Shown here: positions 46,881-55,317 of the stretch, in pieces
How positions within the stretch are numbered: the stretch's first letter is position 1
Layout of the letters: each line of letters opens with the position of its first letter
NCBI RefSeq assembly: GCF_016405145.1
Contig: NZ_JAEKIA010000001.1
Span: forward strand, 186,001-250,000
Reading direction: 5' to 3'
Length of the DNA stretch: 64,000 nt
Source: Schaalia cardiffensis
Lineage (GTDB): Bacteria > Actinomycetota > Actinomycetes > Actinomycetales > Actinomycetaceae
Made by a program: the position numbers and the translations under genes
Notes under the pieces: model-generated
What the model was told of the DNA's origin: nothing
The model's input: only the letters and a program-made list of their open reading frames with translations
The model's database searches: none

Positions 46881-47509
46881 CGTATCCACGGCCCTAGGTC
46901 TTACGTGGAGTCGTCTTACGTGGAGTCTCGCATGAAGATGGAGTCACCGACTCCCCCTCAGAGATGAACTCACTCACTCCCCCCATCTCGAATGTCGGCC
47001 AATATCTGTGGTGCCCTTCGGGGTATGACGGTCAGGATGACCACAAGTCGAACCTTATGTCTTGGATCCTTAAAGAAATCCCAGGTCAGAGTTTGATTCG
47101 TCCGACTTATGCACGTTCAGTGTCCGACTTGTGGCCTCTCCCGAGGGATATAAGCCCTCCACTTGCCGCCAAGGGCGGGCTTGGTGTCCCGCTTGTGGCC
47201 TCCCCCGGGGATGCCCGCCAGAATGTGGGGCATATTCTGACGGACCGCTGGAACCTGAGGGAGAGCAAGGGTGCGCCTGGTAGCAGCGGAGCACTCGGTT
47301 TCGCACGGACAGGGTCCAAACGACCCCAAACACCATCTCGGCACCACCAAGCAGCCCTTACCTCAACCGAAATCACAACCGGGGTACCCGAACACCACCC
47401 AACACCCACCCAAACGACCCCAAACACAATCTCGGCACCACCAACATCAGGAAGAGCCAAGTCAACGCCACACAATCTGAGCGGTAACACCTCTTTCTCG
47501 ATCAACACC
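46881..47509. other. intergenic, 629 bp, with a 35-bp direct repeat
   Basis: No convincing gene: a 304-codon frame crosses it, but its codon use is poor and it overlaps the next gene out of frame. A 35-bp sequence beginning CCAAACGACCCC occurs at 47316-47350 and 47410-47444 with one mismatch. CAGAAT (47219-47224) and ATTCTG (47234-47239) form a small inverted repeat. Confidence 0.6.
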
Positions 47510-47550
47510 CTGACACTGAATGATCGATGGTGTACCATTGGTACAGTACC
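47510..47550 (+). promoter_or_regulatory. promoter overlapped by palindromic operator, PadR locus
   Basis: CTGACA (47510-47515) and TACCAT (47533-47538) form a -35/-10 pair with a 17-nt spacer. The perfect palindrome TGTACCATTGGTACA (47531-47545) covers the -10, and a second one, GGTACAGTACC (47540-47550), overlaps it. Placement 24 bp before a membrane gene that is followed by a padR gene suggests autorepression. Confidence 0.6.
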
Positions 47551-47573
47551 GATCAAGAAGAAAGGCGCAACCC

Positions 47574-48020
47574 ATGAACACCGCACCCCCCGAAGCGAAG
47601 ACCACCAGCGCCCGCAGGGCACTCACCCCCTTCGCTCTTTCCATGCTCGCCGCCAATATCGGCTTGCACATCGTGATCGCCCTTACGGGCAACACCGTCG
47701 GCCTTCTCACCTACTTCGGCGTCGTCCTCATCGCCCTCGGATACGCGGTGTTCATCCTCGTCTACGGCAAACACCTCAAACGCGTGCGATTCGGCAGCCT
47801 CGCGGCGCACACAATGACCTACGCATCAGTCAGTGGCGGATTCCTGCTCCACTTCTTCATTCTCGCCGTCACCGCTAATCCGGTCCTTGATGGAGAGTCC
47901 GCGCACTTCGTCACCGCTCCCGCATGGTTCGGCGTCGCCATCGCCATGCCGGCCCTCTGGGGAGTCGGCCTGACCCTCCATGCCCTCGGCGCAATCCTGT
48001 CCCGTGGATTCGAGAAGTGA
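47574..48020 (+). CDS. four-helix membrane protein of unknown function
   Basis: A 148-residue protein with about four transmembrane segments (ALSMLAANIGLHIVIALTG, LTYFGVVLIALGYAVFILVYG, ASVSGGFLLHFFILAVTA and FGVAIAMPALWGVGLTLHALG). I do not recognise a named family. The ATG at 47574 has AAAGG upstream. It is followed after 1 bp by a padR gene, so the two form a small regulated unit; PadR genes often sit beside the transporter or membrane gene they control. Confidence 0.75.
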   Translation: MNTAPPEAKTTSARRALTPFALSMLAANIGLHIVIALTGNTVGLLTYFGVVLIALGYAVFILVYGKHLKRVRFGSLAAHTMTYASVSGGFLLHFFILAVTANPVLDGESAHFVTAPAWFGVAIAMPALWGVGLTLHALGAILSRGFEK

Positions 48021-48021
48021 C

Positions 48022-48351
48022 GTGAGCGAAGCCGATGAGTTCCTCGACGACCTGGTGGAGAGCTGGGTCGAGGTCTATAAGAAATCTGCGACCACTGTGT
48101 TTCTCCTGCGCATCATCTCCAAAGAAGAAGAGCTCTCCACAGCGCAGATCTTGACGCGCCTGAGTGAGGTGAGCGGATGGTCCTTCACCGAGCGCGGCCT
48201 CTACAGGACCCTCCAACGACTCGTCTCGAACTATTTGCTCGCAGTCGATACCCGGCCGGGAGTCCGTTCAGGTCTGCAACGCAAGGTGTTCACGGTGACG
48301 GACTTCGGACGGGCATACCTGGCGCGCATTGAGGCCGAGTATCGAAAGTAG
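48022..48351 (+). CDS. PadR-family transcriptional regulator
   Basis: A 109-residue winged-helix protein. LLRIISKEEELSTAQILTRL and FTERGLYRTLQRLVSNYLLA make the helix-turn-helix with the PadR-type LYRTLQRL helix; RKVFTVTDFGRAYL is the wing and strand. The C-terminal dimerisation helix is short. The GTG at 48022 lies 1 bp after the membrane gene stop. The palindromes upstream of the pair are its likely binding sites. Confidence 0.78.
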   Translation: MSEADEFLDDLVESWVEVYKKSATTVFLLRIISKEEELSTAQILTRLSEVSGWSFTERGLYRTLQRLVSNYLLAVDTRPGVRSGLQRKVFTVTDFGRAYLARIEAEYRK

Positions 48352-48447
48352 AACCCCGCGCTCCTGAGCCGGGCATCGTCTCTTCTCGAGGAGGAATACG
48401 GTTTCTCCAAGCAGAACACCAGCCAGGGCTTAGATACGCTGGAAACC

Positions 48448-49202
48448 ATGAGCGATACGTCGAGGCACTCCTTCAGCGCCTCAGATCTTGATGACGTATG
48501 GGCCGATCACCCCTACTACGAGGAGCACTGGACTCAGCCCCCCAACCCGATGAGGAAACGATCAGCGAGGTCGAGAAGCGCTTAGGATACCGCCTGTCCG
48601 CGGCCTACATCGAATTGTGTCATCACCGCAACGGCGGATTTAATCGGGCCTGTTTCCCTACGATGGAAGAAACCTCGTGGGCAGAAGCTCAGGTCGCCAT
48701 CACCGCATATTCCGCGATCGGCTGGGACACGGCGAATTCCCTATGCGGCAGTTGCGGCCCACAATTCATGATCGAGGAATGGGGATACCCGCCGATTGGA
48801 ATCGTCTTCGGTCAATGCCCAAGTGCGGGCCACGACGTCATCATGCTCGATTATTGCGAATGCGGTCCCGAGGGCAGGCCGCGAATCGTTCACATCGACC
48901 AGGAGTTCGACTACGCTCAAACGCTCCTCGCACCCAATTTCGCAAGCTTTATCAAGGGACTCGTTCCAACCGAGGACGTCGAAGATGCCGAAGAGCAGGA
49001 ACGCGAAAGACTCCACGCCGTGGAATTGGCGCTCGTTGGCTCTCTTTCACCCCAGGTCCTTCGTCTCCTTGAAGACTCAGCGAAGGTCTTCCCCGAAGGG
49101 GAACTCTTTCTTCGCAAGCAGCTGGCGAGGATCGCGCAGGACAAGGGAAGCTTTCTCCTTCAGTCGTCAATGCCAAGTTCTCGTCGAAGCCTCGCGACGT
49201 GA
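48448..49202 (+). pseudogene. SMI1/KNR4-family gene, frame broken at a C6 tract
   Basis: The conserved SMI1/KNR4 body (ISEVEKRLGYRLSAAYIELC, then NGGFNRACFP and GIVFGQCPSAGHDVIMLDY) is read in the frame ending at 49202. The family N-terminus (DLDDVWADHPYYEEHWTQPP) is in the frame from ATG 48448. The two meet at CCCCCC (48538-48543). One extra C would fuse them as PPQPDEETISEVE, the expected family sequence. As given, translation from 48448 stops early; a shorter product could start at ATG 48498 in the second frame. Many family members are immunity proteins against polymorphic toxins. It may be phase variation, a real mutation or a base-calling error. The 3' end overlaps bcp by 43 bp. Confidence 0.7.
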
Positions 49203-49636
49203 CCGGTGGCCTTCACGTTATACAGGGCCGTGGTGACGATGCCCGCTGGATCGACGACGATCGTCGAGCGGATGATGCCAATGGAGGTCTTCCCGTAGTT
49301 CTTCTTCTCCCCCCAGGCTCCCCACGATTCGAGGATCTTGTGATCCGGATCGGAGACGAGGGGAAAGTTGAGGGATTGTGTGTCCGCGAAACGCTCGAGG
49401 GCGCCCATCTGATCGGCGCTGATGCCGATCACCGAATAGCCGACGCCTTTAAGCGAGTTCAGGGAATCGCGGAAGTCGCAGGCTTCTTTCGTGCATCCCG
49501 GCGTCGAGGCCTTCGGATAGAAGTAGACGATGACGCCTTTTTCGGTCTCCTTGAGGAACTCCACCAGGTGAATGGTGCCGTGAGTGGATTCGGCCGTGAA
49601 ATCGGGGGCGTTCTGCCCCACTTCGAGCTTGCTCAT
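49160..49636 (-). CDS. bcp: thioredoxin-dependent peroxiredoxin (Bcp/PrxQ)
   Basis: A 158-residue atypical 2-Cys peroxiredoxin that reduces hydroperoxides. FYPKASTPGCTKEACDFRD contains the peroxidatic Cys in PGCT and the resolving Cys five residues later; FPLVSDPDHKILESWGAWG is a further family motif. The ATG at 49636 has GGAGG upstream. Its last 14 codons overlap the convergent SMI1/KNR4 gene, which is unusual and should constrain both. Confidence 0.93.
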   Translation of the reverse strand: MSKLEVGQNAPDFTAESTHGTIHLVEFLKETEKGVIVYFYPKASTPGCTKEACDFRDSLNSLKGVGYSVIGISADQMGALERFADTQSLNFPLVSDPDHKILESWGAWGEKKNYGKTSIGIIRSTIVVDPAGIVTTALYNVKATGHVARLRRELGIDD

Positions 49637-50101
49637 GACCTCCAGTCTACGGAGTATGACGCGCACTCACCCGCCGAGCATTTCGCAGGCGGACGGCAGG
49701 GGTGAGAAGACAGCAGCAGTGAGAAGTTGGCCAGGGTGAGAAGCGGCCCAACGCTCGACAAGCAGGGAGCAGGGAGCAGCACAGGGTACCGGGAGCACGT
49801 ACGGGGGCTCTCGCGTGATCTTCCCGAGGATCACTTCTTCCGAGGCGCACCGGCGCATATACGCGGACTCTCGAAGCATCTGCAGGAGATGAACTCGAGG
49901 CTCGCGCTTCGCCCTCTGTTCCACGCGCCAGCAGAGCATCCGAATCCCCACCTCATCGCCCACTCCGATCTCGCCCCCTGTTCCACGCGCCAGCAGAGCA
50001 CCCCAGGGAGTCAGCCTCACGCGAGCTGGATCTTGTGCGCTCTCCACGACGCATGCAATGCTGCTTGGGACCCCAACAGTCGTAAAGGAGAACGTCACCT
50101 C
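49637..50101. repeat. intergenic, 465 bp, with 23-bp direct repeat
   Basis: No gene seen. A 23-bp sequence beginning CTGTTCCACGCGCCAG is repeated exactly at 49916-49938 and 49978-50000, 62 bp apart. GGTGAGAAG or AGTGAGAAG recurs three times at about 49700-49742. Confidence 0.7.
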
Positions 50102-50968
50102 ATGGAGTCCATTACCTCTGTGTTCGATTGGTTCCTTGCGCCGGAAAATCGCCTCATCATGTGGATCGCTCTCGGCTTCCTCGGCATCATTGTGTTGTTC
50201 CTTGTGCTCAAGTTTTTCGCCAGGTTCTCGAAACTGGCGTACAACAAGGATTTCCCCGTCGATACCCGCGAAGCGAACCTGCTCGCACTCGGCTTCCAGC
50301 AGATCACGAACGCTCAGAACTACTGGAATGACCCGACTGCAAGTTTGTCGAGCCCGAGCTCGCTTCACAAGCTGCGCGACATGTGGGGATTGAACAGCAG
50401 CAATGACGTCTACGAGAATGTCGAGCGCTTGTTCATGCAGCGCCGTCGACGCGAACTGTCGCAGCAGCTACTCACCCTGCGCGCACAAGCAGCCCAGGCG
50501 AATGGCGGAAAGAAGCCGAGCAGCCGCCAGTGGCTCGCGGCGATCAAGGAATCGGGTGGCACCGGCAAGGGCGAGGAATTGGAGTTCGTGCGCGCCGTCG
50601 AATACTACGAAAAGGCCTTCGGTAAGAAGCACTTCCCCGCTGACGAGCCGGTCCTGAGCTTCGACGCATATGCTCTCGGCCAAGCCGTCGCGGTGTGCAC
50701 CTGGGGCGTGGGGCTGGGACTCATCTCGCGCGAGGACTCTTTGAGGATGATCGAGGAGATCAATCGTGTGGCGCGCCAGGAGTTCGATTCCTGGGCCGCC
50801 TTCGGTCGCAGCTACGTCCTCGGACGGGTCATGCACTGGAGCGAGGGGCGCGCCGACGAGGACCATGCCAGACAGTGCCGCGAGGCTGTGGTCGCGATGG
50901 AGATCGCTCTCGACGCCAAGCAGCGCGGGCCCTGGGGACTGCTGCCCTGGCGCCTTCCCGCGAACTGA
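50102..50968 (+). CDS. DUF1266-domain membrane-anchored protein
   Basis: A 288-residue protein with one N-terminal transmembrane helix (LIMWIALGFLGIIVLFLVLK) and a cytosolic domain. The C-terminal part, FDAYALGQAVAVCTWGVGLG and INRVARQEFDSWAAFGRSYV, is the DUF1266 signature with its conserved Trp residues. The family is of unknown function and is often found near SMI1/KNR4-like and polymorphic-toxin genes; here one lies 0.9 kb upstream. The ATG at 50102 follows AAAGGAG at about 12 nt. The next gene on the same strand is a membrane protein 103 bp downstream. Confidence 0.78.
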   Translation: MESITSVFDWFLAPENRLIMWIALGFLGIIVLFLVLKFFARFSKLAYNKDFPVDTREANLLALGFQQITNAQNYWNDPTASLSSPSSLHKLRDMWGLNSSNDVYENVERLFMQRRRRELSQQLLTLRAQAAQANGGKKPSSRQWLAAIKESGGTGKGEELEFVRAVEYYEKAFGKKHFPADEPVLSFDAYALGQAVAVCTWGVGLGLISREDSLRMIEEINRVARQEFDSWAAFGRSYVLGRVMHWSEGRADEDHARQCREAVVAMEIALDAKQRGPWGLLPWRLPAN

Positions 50969-51071
50969 GTGATCCCGACTGTGGCGAGCGATCCGCCTCG
51001 CCCCCCTGCTCGGGGACCCCTCTTGTCTGCGCCGCCCGCCCTCTGGAGAAGAGGCGAGCTGGTATCGGCGA

Positions 51072-52118
51072 ATGGCCGGTATCCCCTGGTACCGGAGCAT
51101 CACCGCTATCACGGCCCTCGTGGTGATGAGCGAGGCGGGGCTTCTCGGCGTTCTCGTCCTCGTCCCTCGTCTGTTCGAGGTGGATGCCCTCTCTAGCGCG
51201 GCTCGGCTGCTCCTCGTGATCTTGCCGATCGTCTACGCGCTGGCGGTGGGTGCCTCCTACTCGTACTGGTTGGTGTGGCGTTTGCGCGATGTCCGACTCT
51301 GGCGCTTCGCGGTCTTGAACGATCATTATTTTTTCGATGTGATCGAGACTGGGCCCGGGGTGAGGCCGAGCGCTTTGGCGGGTACGGGATTTCCGAAGAA
51401 CATGCGCATTGTCATGCGCGCCGTTTTCGGTCGCCATGATGAGCGCTTTGGCGAGATCATGGTGGGCCGCAGTCGTGCGATGCGCAGCGAGACCGCGCAT
51501 CGTGTGAATCTGCGTCGCCCATTCGCCTTCGCGCGCATGGACTTGCCCGCGAAGAGCCCGCACGTCATTGTGAGGAACAGGCGCTCGCCCATTCTGTCGC
51601 TTGCGGGTTTGAGTACGGGCACGCAGGTGGATCTCCTCCCCGAGGGCGATCCCGATCATGGCTTCACCGTGCTGTGTCCTCAAGGCTTCGAGCAGGAAGC
51701 CCGCAGGCTCTTCACCTCCGAGGTCTTGAGGACGCTCTGGATAAGTGCTCGCTCATGCGAGTTCGAACTCATTGATGACGAGCTCTACGTCTATTTCGCC
51801 CATTCCACGCCCCTGTGGAAGCCAGAAGCGATGGAGCAGCTGCAGACGACGCTTGCCCTCCTTAGACGGCGCGTGGTGGAGCACATACCGCGTCGCTTCG
51901 ATTCGGAGCAGGCCTTGAAGCTCGGGGCGGCGCCGATGCACGGAACGTGGGGGTCTCCTGGAAGTTCACCGCATCGCGTGGACCTGTCGGGACGGCGAAT
52001 CATCAACAAGGACGGGGTTTCGGCAATGACATGGGTCTTTCTCCTCGGCGTACTCCTGTTCAACGCCTTGGTCACGGTCTTCGTGCGCTTCGTGCTGCCG
52101 ATACTCCTGCAAGGATAA
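51072..52118 (+). CDS. membrane protein of unknown function, three helices
   Basis: A 348-residue protein I do not recognise. Two helices lie near the N-terminus (ITALVVMSEAGLLGVLVLV and LLLVILPIVYALAVGASYSY) and one at the C-terminal end (VFLLGVLLFNALVTVFVRFV); about 230 soluble residues between them include FDVIETGPGVRPSAL and TLWISARSCEFELIDDELYV. Codon use is normal for this genome. The ribosome binding site is weak. Its position directly after the DUF1266 gene suggests a functional pair, with no further support. Confidence 0.65.
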   Translation: MAGIPWYRSITAITALVVMSEAGLLGVLVLVPRLFEVDALSSAARLLLVILPIVYALAVGASYSYWLVWRLRDVRLWRFAVLNDHYFFDVIETGPGVRPSALAGTGFPKNMRIVMRAVFGRHDERFGEIMVGRSRAMRSETAHRVNLRRPFAFARMDLPAKSPHVIVRNRRSPILSLAGLSTGTQVDLLPEGDPDHGFTVLCPQGFEQEARRLFTSEVLRTLWISARSCEFELIDDELYVYFAHSTPLWKPEAMEQLQTTLALLRRRVVEHIPRRFDSEQALKLGAAPMHGTWGSPGSSPHRVDLSGRRIINKDGVSAMTWVFLLGVLLFNALVTVFVRFVLPILLQG

Positions 52119-52496
52119 GCCGATCCTTCCGCAGGGATAAGAGCTCGGCGCTCCCCGCGTTCTCAGCACGAGGCAGATGAGTGAAGCTCTCGATAAGAGC
52201 TTTGTCCGAGCAATCATCCGCGACTGCGAGCACACTCGCGACGACTCTGGCGCACTGTGTGGTGGCAGTGGGGGTGTAGAGGACGGGGCTTGCTCGAAAA
52301 CTGCGATTCTTGCGCGGGGACTCGAGGTGGCGTGTTTGAGGGCGTGAAGCAGCTCCGACTCCGCTCATATTGGATGTCATCACGAGCAACGCCGGACCCG
52401 TCTCGCGTCGATTCTTCACGTGCACAGCGCACAAGCAAAAGCTGGACGCGGCGGGTTTGGGCTGAGCTGTCGCGGGGAACAACCTGTGGGCGGAAC
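52119..52496. other. intergenic, 378 bp, nothing clear
   Basis: It lies between the convergent membrane-protein gene and the 230-residue gene. Several short frames cross it on both strands (for example 56 codons from ATG 52177), none with convincing codon bias or a ribosome site. I see no repeat or clear terminator. Confidence 0.45.
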
Positions 52497-53189
52497 TCAA
52501 GCTCCGATGAAGTCTGTCGTTGTCTGCGCAGCGATTCCGCGTGCAGTGGGGACGGTGAAGCCAATGAACCACTTATCGACCATGCGCGGAAGACTTTGAA
52601 CGAATAATCCTCGGCGTTCCCTCTTAAGGTGCGCGCTTGTTAAAATCCCCATGCCGTAGGTTTCGAGCGTGATCGACCGAAGAAGCACGAAGTCGATAGA
52701 CCCTCCCGAGATGATGTCGAGGCATTGGTTGATGAGGCTGAGCATGTACCAGCGGACGTTCTCTGGCAGCTCCGTTGCACCGCCGAGCATCTTACGCATT
52801 TCCTCAAGGGCTTCTTGAAGAGTGTCGAGTTCTGCCGTTCCGAGGACGGGAGGCAGGTGCGGAGTAATATCTTCGGCGTCTGCAACGTTGCGCAAGGCAG
52901 TCAAGGCGAAGGCGTCAACCTCGGGTACAACGTTGGTGTCCCAGCAGTCGTCGGGTGTGATGAAGGCATTGCGCATCACGTCCAAGACTTGAGCGTTCGC
53001 CTCAAGCCGTCTGGACATGGTGAGCAATTCGCGGGTACGCAGAAACAGATTCATACCGCGTGCCTGGACCTCCCACTTATCTTCGCCATCTCGGGCGAGC
53101 ACACTCAGGGCCTGTCCGACTGTTCCACCAGCCTTGCAGAGCCGCTCGACGAAGCTGGCGAATTCGTGAATCGGGTTGTATTTCTTCAC
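52497..53189 (-). CDS. hypothetical protein, 230 residues, paired with a HicB-like gene
   Basis: An unrecognised, mainly helical cytosolic protein with no membrane segment. Features: NPIHEFASFVERLCKAGGTV near the N-terminus, an acidic middle (ITPDDCWDTNVVPEVDAFAL), LDTLQEALEEMRKMLGG, and a basic end ahead of MVDKWFIGFTVPTARG. The GTG at 53189 has the strong site AGGAGGAG about 5 nt upstream and overlaps the stop of the upstream HicB-like frame by 4 nt (GTGA). This arrangement, an HTH-bearing gene followed by a coupled effector-size gene, resembles a toxin-antitoxin pair, but no toxin fold is visible to me. Confidence 0.65.
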   Translation of the reverse strand: MKKYNPIHEFASFVERLCKAGGTVGQALSVLARDGEDKWEVQARGMNLFLRTRELLTMSRRLEANAQVLDVMRNAFITPDDCWDTNVVPEVDAFALTALRNVADAEDITPHLPPVLGTAELDTLQEALEEMRKMLGGATELPENVRWYMLSLINQCLDIISGGSIDFVLLRSITLETYGMGILTSAHLKRERRGLFVQSLPRMVDKWFIGFTVPTARGIAAQTTTDFIGA

Positions 53190-53746
53190 TGGATCTCCTC
53201 CTCTTGTCTGAGGCATGTGCGAGCTGCGAGATTCGGCCTTTGGTCACGCCGAGCACTGTCGCGATGTCCTGCATCGTGAGGCCTTCCTCTCTCAATTCTG
53301 CAACGGCGCACTTGTTCTGCGCGAGCATCTTCTCGGGCTGCGCGAGCATCTTCTCGGGCTGCGCGAGCATCTTCTCGGGCTGCTTCTGCGGCTTGGGCGG
53401 CAGTCTTGACTGCTTCGGCGGTCTTCTGTACAGCACCGTCGATGGCAAGGATGATTTCAGCGGTGCGCGAGGCATCGTCGTCAAGCTTTTCGGCCCACAT
53501 CGACCCGAGATCTTCGGTCTTGAACTGCGCTTCGACCAAAGTTTTGCCTCGCGTGTACTGGGGCTTCCCGTTGATGGGAGCCGCGAGCGTCCACCAGCCT
53601 CCGTCGCGGTAGGCGAAAGCGCCGTCTTTGTTGATGATCGGGCGCTGTCCTCGTTGACGATTGGAAACGCTTTGGGCGCAACGGAGCCCTTCTTCTAAGA
53701 TCCCTTGTGTCCTGGCTTCATCACAGATGATCCTGGCACCGGTCAC
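53186..53746 (-). pseudogene. HicB-like antitoxin gene with frameshifts around 21-bp repeats
   Basis: The frame ending at 53186 encodes a HicB-like region, GAFAYRDGGWWTLAAPINGK then YTRGKTLVEA and LGSMWAEKL, followed by an Ala-rich helix with three copies of AREDARA. The DNA-binding helix-turn-helix expected next, VAELREEGLTMQDIATVLGV and TKGRISQLA, is in the -1 frame from about 53318 to about 53215. The original frame ends EEEIQ and its stop overlaps the next start by 4 nt. Two compensating shifts would therefore restore a normal HicB-with-HTH protein. No ATG exists in the frame; a GTG at 53746 is the best start. It may be decayed, recoded or an assembly error. Start and family call are both tentative. 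Confidence 0.5.
53321..53383. repeat. three perfect 21-bp tandem repeats inside a coding region
   Basis: Units at 53321-53341, 53342-53362 and 53363-53383 are identical and each begins GCGAGCATCTTCTCGGGC. On the reverse strand each encodes AREDARA. Because the unit is 7 codons, copy-number change alters length but not frame. Confidence 0.95.
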
Positions 53747-53802
53747 CGCTCGTCGAGGCAACTGTAATACTCGACTTTCCAGCAGGATCCTAAAGAAAAC
53801 TC

Positions 53803-53886
<84 letters not shown>

Positions 53887-54213
53887 GCCCGCCAAGTCTA
53901 CGGGAAAGAGAGAAGAAACGCGGATTCGAGGCATGGGGCTTCGGCCTCCACGAGAGGCGCTGAGCAAAAGGCCAGGTTCTCAACCTCCAGAGTGCTGCAT
54001 GCTCAGCCCACAGGCCGCTCAGTTCACACCAAGAGACACCCCACAGGCTGCTCCGTTCACCTCAGGCCATCTTTCCACGGTTCCTTTGCCCGCAGCGCTG
54101 CGGCCCCTCACGCTTTCTCGTTCCCAGGACGCACCCCCAGCCCCGTGACGCGCACCCCAGCCACCGGACGCGCGCACCCACCCCCGGGACGCACCAACTC
54201 AGCCCCGGGATGC
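53887..54213. repeat. intergenic with degenerate direct and tandem repeats
   Basis: No gene seen between tRNA-Leu and mnmA. CCACAGGCCGCTCAGTTCAC (54009) recurs as CCACAGGCTGCTCCGTTCAC (54044). From 54123 to 54213 about five degenerate units of 19-23 bp follow the theme CCCGGGACGCACC. The last enters the 3' end of mnmA (stop at 54199-54201). Confidence 0.65.
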
Positions 54214-55317
54214 GCGAAGGATCGTCCCCTCGCCGAGAACACGGCTGCCGCGGTAGATCACCATGGATTGTCCAGCGGCGACCCCTCGGATCGGCTCGGC
54301 AAGGGTAACGAGGATTCCACCCTCTACGCCCATGACTCGCGCCGCCTCGCGATCCTCGTGGATAAGCCCAGACACTGCCGCGGGCACTCCATGAGCGCGC
54401 ACCTGAACGAAAAGATTCGTGCACTCCTCAGCCATGTCATCCTCAGCGAGCCAGACGACATCATTGGCCTCAATGCGTTCAACCGAGAGCAACTGCGCTG
54501 CCCCCACAATCACTTGATTCGTGTCGGGGCGCGTCTCAATGACGTAGCGCGGGCGCCCATCGGCCGCTGGGTTCTCCAGGCGAAGGCCTTTGCGTTGGCC
54601 GACAGTGAAGTTCCAGTAGCCATCGTGGTGCCCCACAAGCTCACCCTCGGAAGTCACAATGTCACCGGGTGCGGAGCCCAGGCGGGCTCGGAGGAAGCCT
54701 TGAGTATCCCCATCGGGGATGAAACAGATGTCATAACTATCAGGCTTGTTCGACACCCCAAGTCCTCGCGCCTCAGCCTCCGCGCGTACCTCGGCCTTCG
54801 TCGCCACCCCACCCAGAAGGAGAATCACCCTGGACAGCTCTTCACGTCCCATGACGGCAAGAACATAGGACTGATCCTTGAGAGGATCTGCCCCACGATG
54901 CAGTTCAAGTCCCGACTCGCCTTCGCGGATCGAGGCGTAGTGGCCGGTACACACCGCGTCAAAACCAAGAGCGCGAGCCCGCTGGGCGAGCTCACGGAAC
55001 TTCACAAACTCATTGCAGCGCACACAGGGGTTGGGCGTGCGCCCGAGCGCGTACTGTTCGACGAAGTCCGCAATGACACGCTCTTCGAAATCTTCAGCGA
55101 GATCCCACACGTAGAAGGGGATCCCCATGACTTCTGCGGCACGCGCCGCATCTGCCGCATCCTCGAGAGAGCAGCAGCCGCGCGATCCAATCCGGCACTC
55201 CTGAGGCTGTGATGACAGGGCCATGTGGACGCCAACGACCTCGTGGCCGGCGTCCACGGCTCTGGCGGCTGCGACCGCGGAATCGACTCCGCCGGACAAG
55301 GCTGCGAGAACTCGCAT
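54199..55317 (-). CDS. mnmA: tRNA-specific 2-thiouridylase
   Basis: A 372-residue enzyme that thiolates U34 of tRNA Lys/Glu/Gln. [18 protein letters not shown] is the PP-loop binding [19 protein letters not shown] contains the catalytic Cys and GHYAS the conserved His, and [20 protein letters not shown] the second catalytic Cys. The ATG at 55317 overlaps the stop of the cysteine desulfurase gene by 1 nt (TGATG). That pairing fits function, since the desulfurase donates sulfur for the reaction. Confidence 0.95.
   Translation of the reverse strand: MRVLAALSGGVDSAVAAARAVDAGHEVVGVHMALSSQPQECRIGSRGCCSLEDAADAARAAEVMGIPFYVWDLAEDFEERVIADFVEQYALGRTPNPCVRCNEFVKFRELAQRARALGFDAVCTGHYASIREGESGLELHRGADPLKDQSYVLAVMGREELSRVILLLGGVATKAEVRAEAEARGLGVSNKPDSYDICFIPDGDTQGFLRARLGSAPGDIVTSEGELVGHHDGYWNFTVGQRKGLRLENPAADGRPRYVIETRPDTNQVIVGAAQLLSVERIEANDVVWLAEDDMAEECTNLFVQVRAHGVPAAVSGLIHEDREAARVMGVEGGILVTLAEPIRGVAAGQSMVIYRGSRVLGEGTILRASRG

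Noticed and set aside
46964-47878. 304-codon open frame across the region before the PadR locus
   Set aside because: Pro/Thr/His-rich translation with poor codon bias that overlaps the four-helix membrane gene out of frame; the first half covers direct repeats.
52119-52496. Small gene or gene remnant (56 codons from ATG 52177, or a 100-codon minus-strand frame)
   Set aside because: No ribosome site, no domain and no codon bias to separate it from noise.
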